Assembly: GCA_016125265.1 (NCBI GenBank)
Contig: WGMC01000008.1
Location: 1-64,000, forward strand
Reading direction: 5' to 3'
Origin: Planctomycetaceae bacterium
Lineage (GTDB): Bacteria > Planctomycetota > UBA1135 > GCA-002686595
DNA: 64,000 bases
Shown here: piece by piece, positions 61,717 to 64,000 of the stretch
How positions within the stretch are numbered: position 1 is the stretch's first letter
How the letters are laid out: every line of letters begins with the position of its first letter
Position numbers and translations under genes: made by a program
Notes under the pieces: generated by a model
Seen by the model: only the letters and a program-made list of their open reading frames with translations
What the model was told of the DNA's origin: nothing
Databases searched by the model: none

Positions 61717-62970
61717 ATGATTCGATCCTTCCGTGCGGTCGGCTGCGCCGCTGCCCTGGTCCTTTCCGCCGTGGCCGCGAACGACGCGGCCGCATTCCAA
61801 GTGACGCCCTACGGCTCCGGCATCAACCCGCCGGGCAGTTTGGTGGTGACGTCGGGCATCCCCATGGTGGGGGAGAGCTTCATCGTGGGCGTGTCGAACA
61901 CGGCCTCGGCGAGCGCGCCGGCTGCCCTCGCGTTCTTGAGCCTCGCCACGGCGCCCGACCCCGCGTTCCCCGCGGGCACCGTGCTGCCGGGCTTTGGCTT
62001 GGCGTTCCCCGGCGCGCCGGGCGAGCTGCTGCTCAGCTTGGCGAGCCCCAACCCTTTGGCGACCTTGGGCCCCGTGCCCTGGGCAGGCGGCACCGCGACA
62101 CCGGCCAACTTCGCCTTGTCGGTGCCGCTCTTGCCTTCCTTGTCGGGCCTTTCGATCTACCTGCAAGGCACACTCGTGGACCTCGCCGCGGGCCCGAGCC
62201 TGGGCTTGACCAACGGCCTGCAAGTGACCCTGTCCGAGCCGAGTTTCCCCGGGCTTGTGCTGATCCAACCTGGCACGTTCCAAATGGGGTCGGATGCGGC
62301 GTTTGGGGCGCCCTACTACGGGCCGGTCGGCCCCGTCCACCAAGTCACGATCAGCAAGTCCTTCTGGATGGGCCAGTACGAAGTGACGCAAGCGGAGTAC
62401 CAGGCGTTGATGGGCAACAACCCGTCGCATTTCTTGGGCGCGGACCGGCCTGTCGACACTGCCACTTGGTTCAACGCCGTGGCGTACTGCAATGCCTTGA
62501 ACGCTCAGGCAACGGCCCTTGGCAAGGTGCCTCCTGGTTACCAGTACCGCCTACCCACGGAGGCGGAGTGGGAGTACGCCTGCCGCGCGGGGACCACGAC
62601 GGAGTTCCACTATGGGCCGAGCTTGTTGTGCAACCAAGCGAGGTTCTTGTTCTCCCACCACTCGTCTCCGGCGGCGAACTGCCAAGATCCGAATGGTGCG
62701 GTGCCCGTGGGCAGCTACGCGCCGAACGCCTGGGGTCTTTACGACATGCACGGCAACGTTTGGGAGTGGTGCATGGACAGCTTCAGCAGCTACACGGCAT
62801 CGTCCAAGACGGACCCGTACGTTTCTGGCGGCCCGTTCCCGGTCATCCGCGGCGGCAGTTGGCTCAGCGATTCGGGCGGCTGCCGCTCCGCGGTCCGGGG
62901 CAGCTTCGACCCCGGCAGCGCCGACTTCCTCGGGTTCCGGGTTGTGCTCGCCCCAGTTCTCGCACGCTAA
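61717..62970 (+). CDS. Secreted FGE-fold protein, paralogue 3
   Basis: The protein has 417 residues. The signal peptide region (AALVLSAVAANDAAAFQ) is the same as in paralogue 4. The beta domain (TPYGSGINPPGSLVVTSG) is followed by the FGE domain (LIQPGTFQMGSD, YEVTQAEYQALMGNNPS, PTEAEWEYACRAGTTTEFHYG, GLYDMHGNVWEW, LGFRVV). The end region is RGGSWLSDSGGCRSAVRGSF, without the copper-binding cysteine pair. GGAG lies 10 bases before the ATG. A hairpin element follows 14 bases after the stop and serves as the boundary to the next copy. Confidence 0.88.
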   Translation: MIRSFRAVGCAAALVLSAVAANDAAAFQVTPYGSGINPPGSLVVTSGIPMVGESFIVGVSNTASASAPAALAFLSLATAPDPAFPAGTVLPGFGLAFPGAPGELLLSLASPNPLATLGPVPWAGGTATPANFALSVPLLPSLSGLSIYLQGTLVDLAAGPSLGLTNGLQVTLSEPSFPGLVLIQPGTFQMGSDAAFGAPYYGPVGPVHQVTISKSFWMGQYEVTQAEYQALMGNNPSHFLGADRPVDTATWFNAVAYCNALNAQATALGKVPPGYQYRLPTEAEWEYACRAGTTTEFHYGPSLLCNQARFLFSHHSSPAANCQDPNGAVPVGSYAPNAWGLYDMHGNVWEWCMDSFSSYTASSKTDPYVSGGPFPVIRGGSWLSDSGGCRSAVRGSFDPGSADFLGFRVVLAPVLAR

Positions 62971-62984
62971 TACCGAGACCTACC

Positions 62985-63042
62985 GAGTACGGGCAAAATC
63001 TGCCGGTCATCCACCAATGACCGGCGGAATCTGCCCGTACTC
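62985..63042. repeat. Palindromic element A, compact hairpin
   Basis: Two 26-base arms (GAGTACGGGCAAAATCTGCC... and ...GGCGGAATCTGCCCGTACTC) pair with three mismatches around a 6-base loop. It lies directly after FGE paralogue 3 and 99 bases before paralogue 4. It could end transcription of paralogue 3 as a very stable RNA hairpin, although no T tract follows. The same arms occur in elements B and C. Confidence 0.85.
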
Positions 63043-63085
63043 GCAGGCCGGAAGCCCGTAGCCCCCCGTGATTCGAGGAGGGGGT

Positions 63086-63091
63086 TACGAT
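63086..63091 (+). promoter_or_regulatory. TACGAT box before FGE paralogue 4
   Basis: The box ends 51 bases before the ATG at 63142. Its surroundings copy those before paralogue 3 with an offset of 1425 bases. Confidence 0.5.
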
Positions 63092-63141
63092 GAACAGCGT
63101 TGGCTTGCTCTCCCCTTCCCCTTCCCCGGAGTGACTTCCCT

Positions 63142-64000
63142 ATGACTCGATCCCTACTTGCCGTCGGCTGCGCCGCTGCCCTGGTCCTGTCCGCCGTGGC
63201 CGCGAACGACGCGGCCGCGTTCCAAGTGACGCCCTACGGCTCCGGCGTGAACCCGCCGGGCAGTTTGGTGTTGACCTCCGGCATCCCCATGGTGGGGGAG
63301 ACCTTCACCGTGGGTGTGTCGAACACAGCCGTCGCTTCGGCGCCCGCGTCGCTTGCGTTCTTGAGCTTGGCGACGGCGGCTGACCCCGCGTTCCCTGCGG
63401 GCACGGTGTTGCCGGGTTTTGGCCTTTCCGCGCCGGGCGCGCAGGGCGAACTGCTGCTCAGTTTGGTCGCGCCCAATCCGCTCGTCACGTTGGGCCCCGT
63501 GCCCTGGGCCGGCGGCGCCACACCGCCTGCAAGCTTCGGTCTATCTGTGCCGCAGGTGCCGAATTTGTCTGGCCTGACGCTGTACCTGCAAGGCACGCTG
63601 GTCGACGTCGCGGCAGGACCCAGCTTGGGGTTGACCAACGGTCTGGCGGTGACCTTGACGGCGCCTAACTTCCCCGGCCTCGTGCCCATCCAACCGGGCA
63701 CGTTCCTGATGGGCTCGAACGCGGCGAGCGCGGCGCCCTACTTCAGCCAAAGCAGTGAGAAGCCCGTCCACCAAGTCACGATCAGCCAGCCCTTCTGGAT
63801 GGGCCGGTACGAGGTGACGCAGGCGGAGTACGAGGCGCTGATGGGCACCAACCCGGCGCAGCTCTTGGGCGCTGACCGGCCGGTGGAGCGCGTCAATTGG
63901 TTCAACGCGGTGGCCTACTGCCACGCCCTGAATGCCCAACAAACGGCGCTCGGCCAGGTACCCGCCGGCTACCAATATCGCCTGCCCACGGAGGCGGAAT
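63142..64000 (+). CDS. Secreted FGE-fold protein, paralogue 4 (cut by window end)
   Basis: The first 286 codons are visible, with no stop before the window end. The signal peptide (LAVGCAAALVLSAVAANDAA), beta domain (TPYGSGVNPPGSLVLTSG) and the first half of the FGE domain (IQPGTFLMGSN, YEVTQAEYEALMGTNPA, YQYRLPTEAE) follow paralogue 3 closely. The variable end region lies outside the window. The ATG is fixed by the signal peptide and by GGAG 10 bases upstream, exactly as in paralogue 3. The array may continue to the right. Confidence 0.88.
   Translation, partial: MTRSLLAVGCAAALVLSAVAANDAAAFQVTPYGSGVNPPGSLVLTSGIPMVGETFTVGVSNTAVASAPASLAFLSLATAADPAFPAGTVLPGFGLSAPGAQGELLLSLVAPNPLVTLGPVPWAGGATPPASFGLSVPQVPNLSGLTLYLQGTLVDVAAGPSLGLTNGLAVTLTAPNFPGLVPIQPGTFLMGSNAASAAPYFSQSSEKPVHQVTISQPFWMGRYEVTQAEYEALMGTNPAQLLGADRPVERVNWFNAVAYCHALNAQQTALGQVPAGYQYRLPTEAE

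Overview
The window is a GC-rich bacterial chromosome segment with no tRNA, rRNA, CRISPR array, phage or recognisable transposase. The best guess for the host is a member of the Planctomycetota. That is inferred from the secreted proteins with an N-terminal domain of the form Y-G-S-G-x-N-P-P-G-S-L fused to a formylglycine-generating-enzyme-like (FGE) fold, a long di-haem peroxidase, a CgeB-like glycosyltransferase and the strong GC bias. Genus cannot be told from this stretch. Gene starts were set by family alignment, so several differ from the longest open frame; GTG and TTG starts are common.

Layout. 1-4.2 kb: a tandem repeat, a dispersed hairpin element, an Arc-like/SPFH gene pair and a RecD2-like helicase. 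4.4-9.1 kb: ribosomal protein S21, an RluA-type pseudouridine synthase, a YgjP metalloprotein, a large membrane protein, and an alpha/beta hydrolase overlapping a hotdog thioesterase. 9.4-15.5 kb: a small secretin locus (lipoprotein, secretin, GspC/PilP-like and GspL/PilM-N-like proteins, plus a divergent GspG-like protein) with no secretion ATPase or platform protein. 15.6-23.1 kb: di-haem peroxidase, CPBP protease, ABC ATPase, IspH, a radical-SAM-like protein without its cluster cysteines, and an exopolysaccharide-type glycosyltransferase. 23.2-36.7 kb: SppA, a CgeB-like glycosyltransferase, a FadE-type acyl-CoA dehydrogenase operon, an SGNH hydrolase, two unknowns, an AbiE-type toxin-antitoxin pair with a clear operator, 4-OT and VOC enzymes. 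36.7-54.6 kb: PrmA, a DinG-like helicase, topoisomerase I with a histone-H1-like tail, a leucine-dehydrogenase-like enzyme, a CNNM/CorC transporter, a HEAT-repeat protein, a Ser/Thr kinase, a beta-helix protein and a CoA-transferase-family enzyme.

54.6-64 kb is the accessory part: four FGE-fold paralogues (the last cut by the window end), two tandem membrane-anchored beta-domain paralogues and a HEAT-like protein. Three FGE paralogues have a TACGAT box at the same distance (51 bases) before the ATG. Three have a palindromic element upstream. Two are copies of one 1.42-kb unit of hairpin, promoter and gene. All four lack the copper-binding cysteine pair of true formylglycine-generating enzymes and differ most in the short stretch that diversity-generating retroelements mutate in related folds; no reverse transcriptase is present here.

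The intergenic DNA is unusual. Two repeat modules form nested palindromes at 9.2 and 18.9 kb in reciprocal arrangement: the arms of one locus are the centre of the other, and at 18.9 kb an arm supplies the stop codon of the ABC gene. A third element made of three small hairpins occurs at 0.25 kb and as an inverted pair at 45.6-46.0 kb. These repeats and the FGE array are the most likely sources of new biology in the window.
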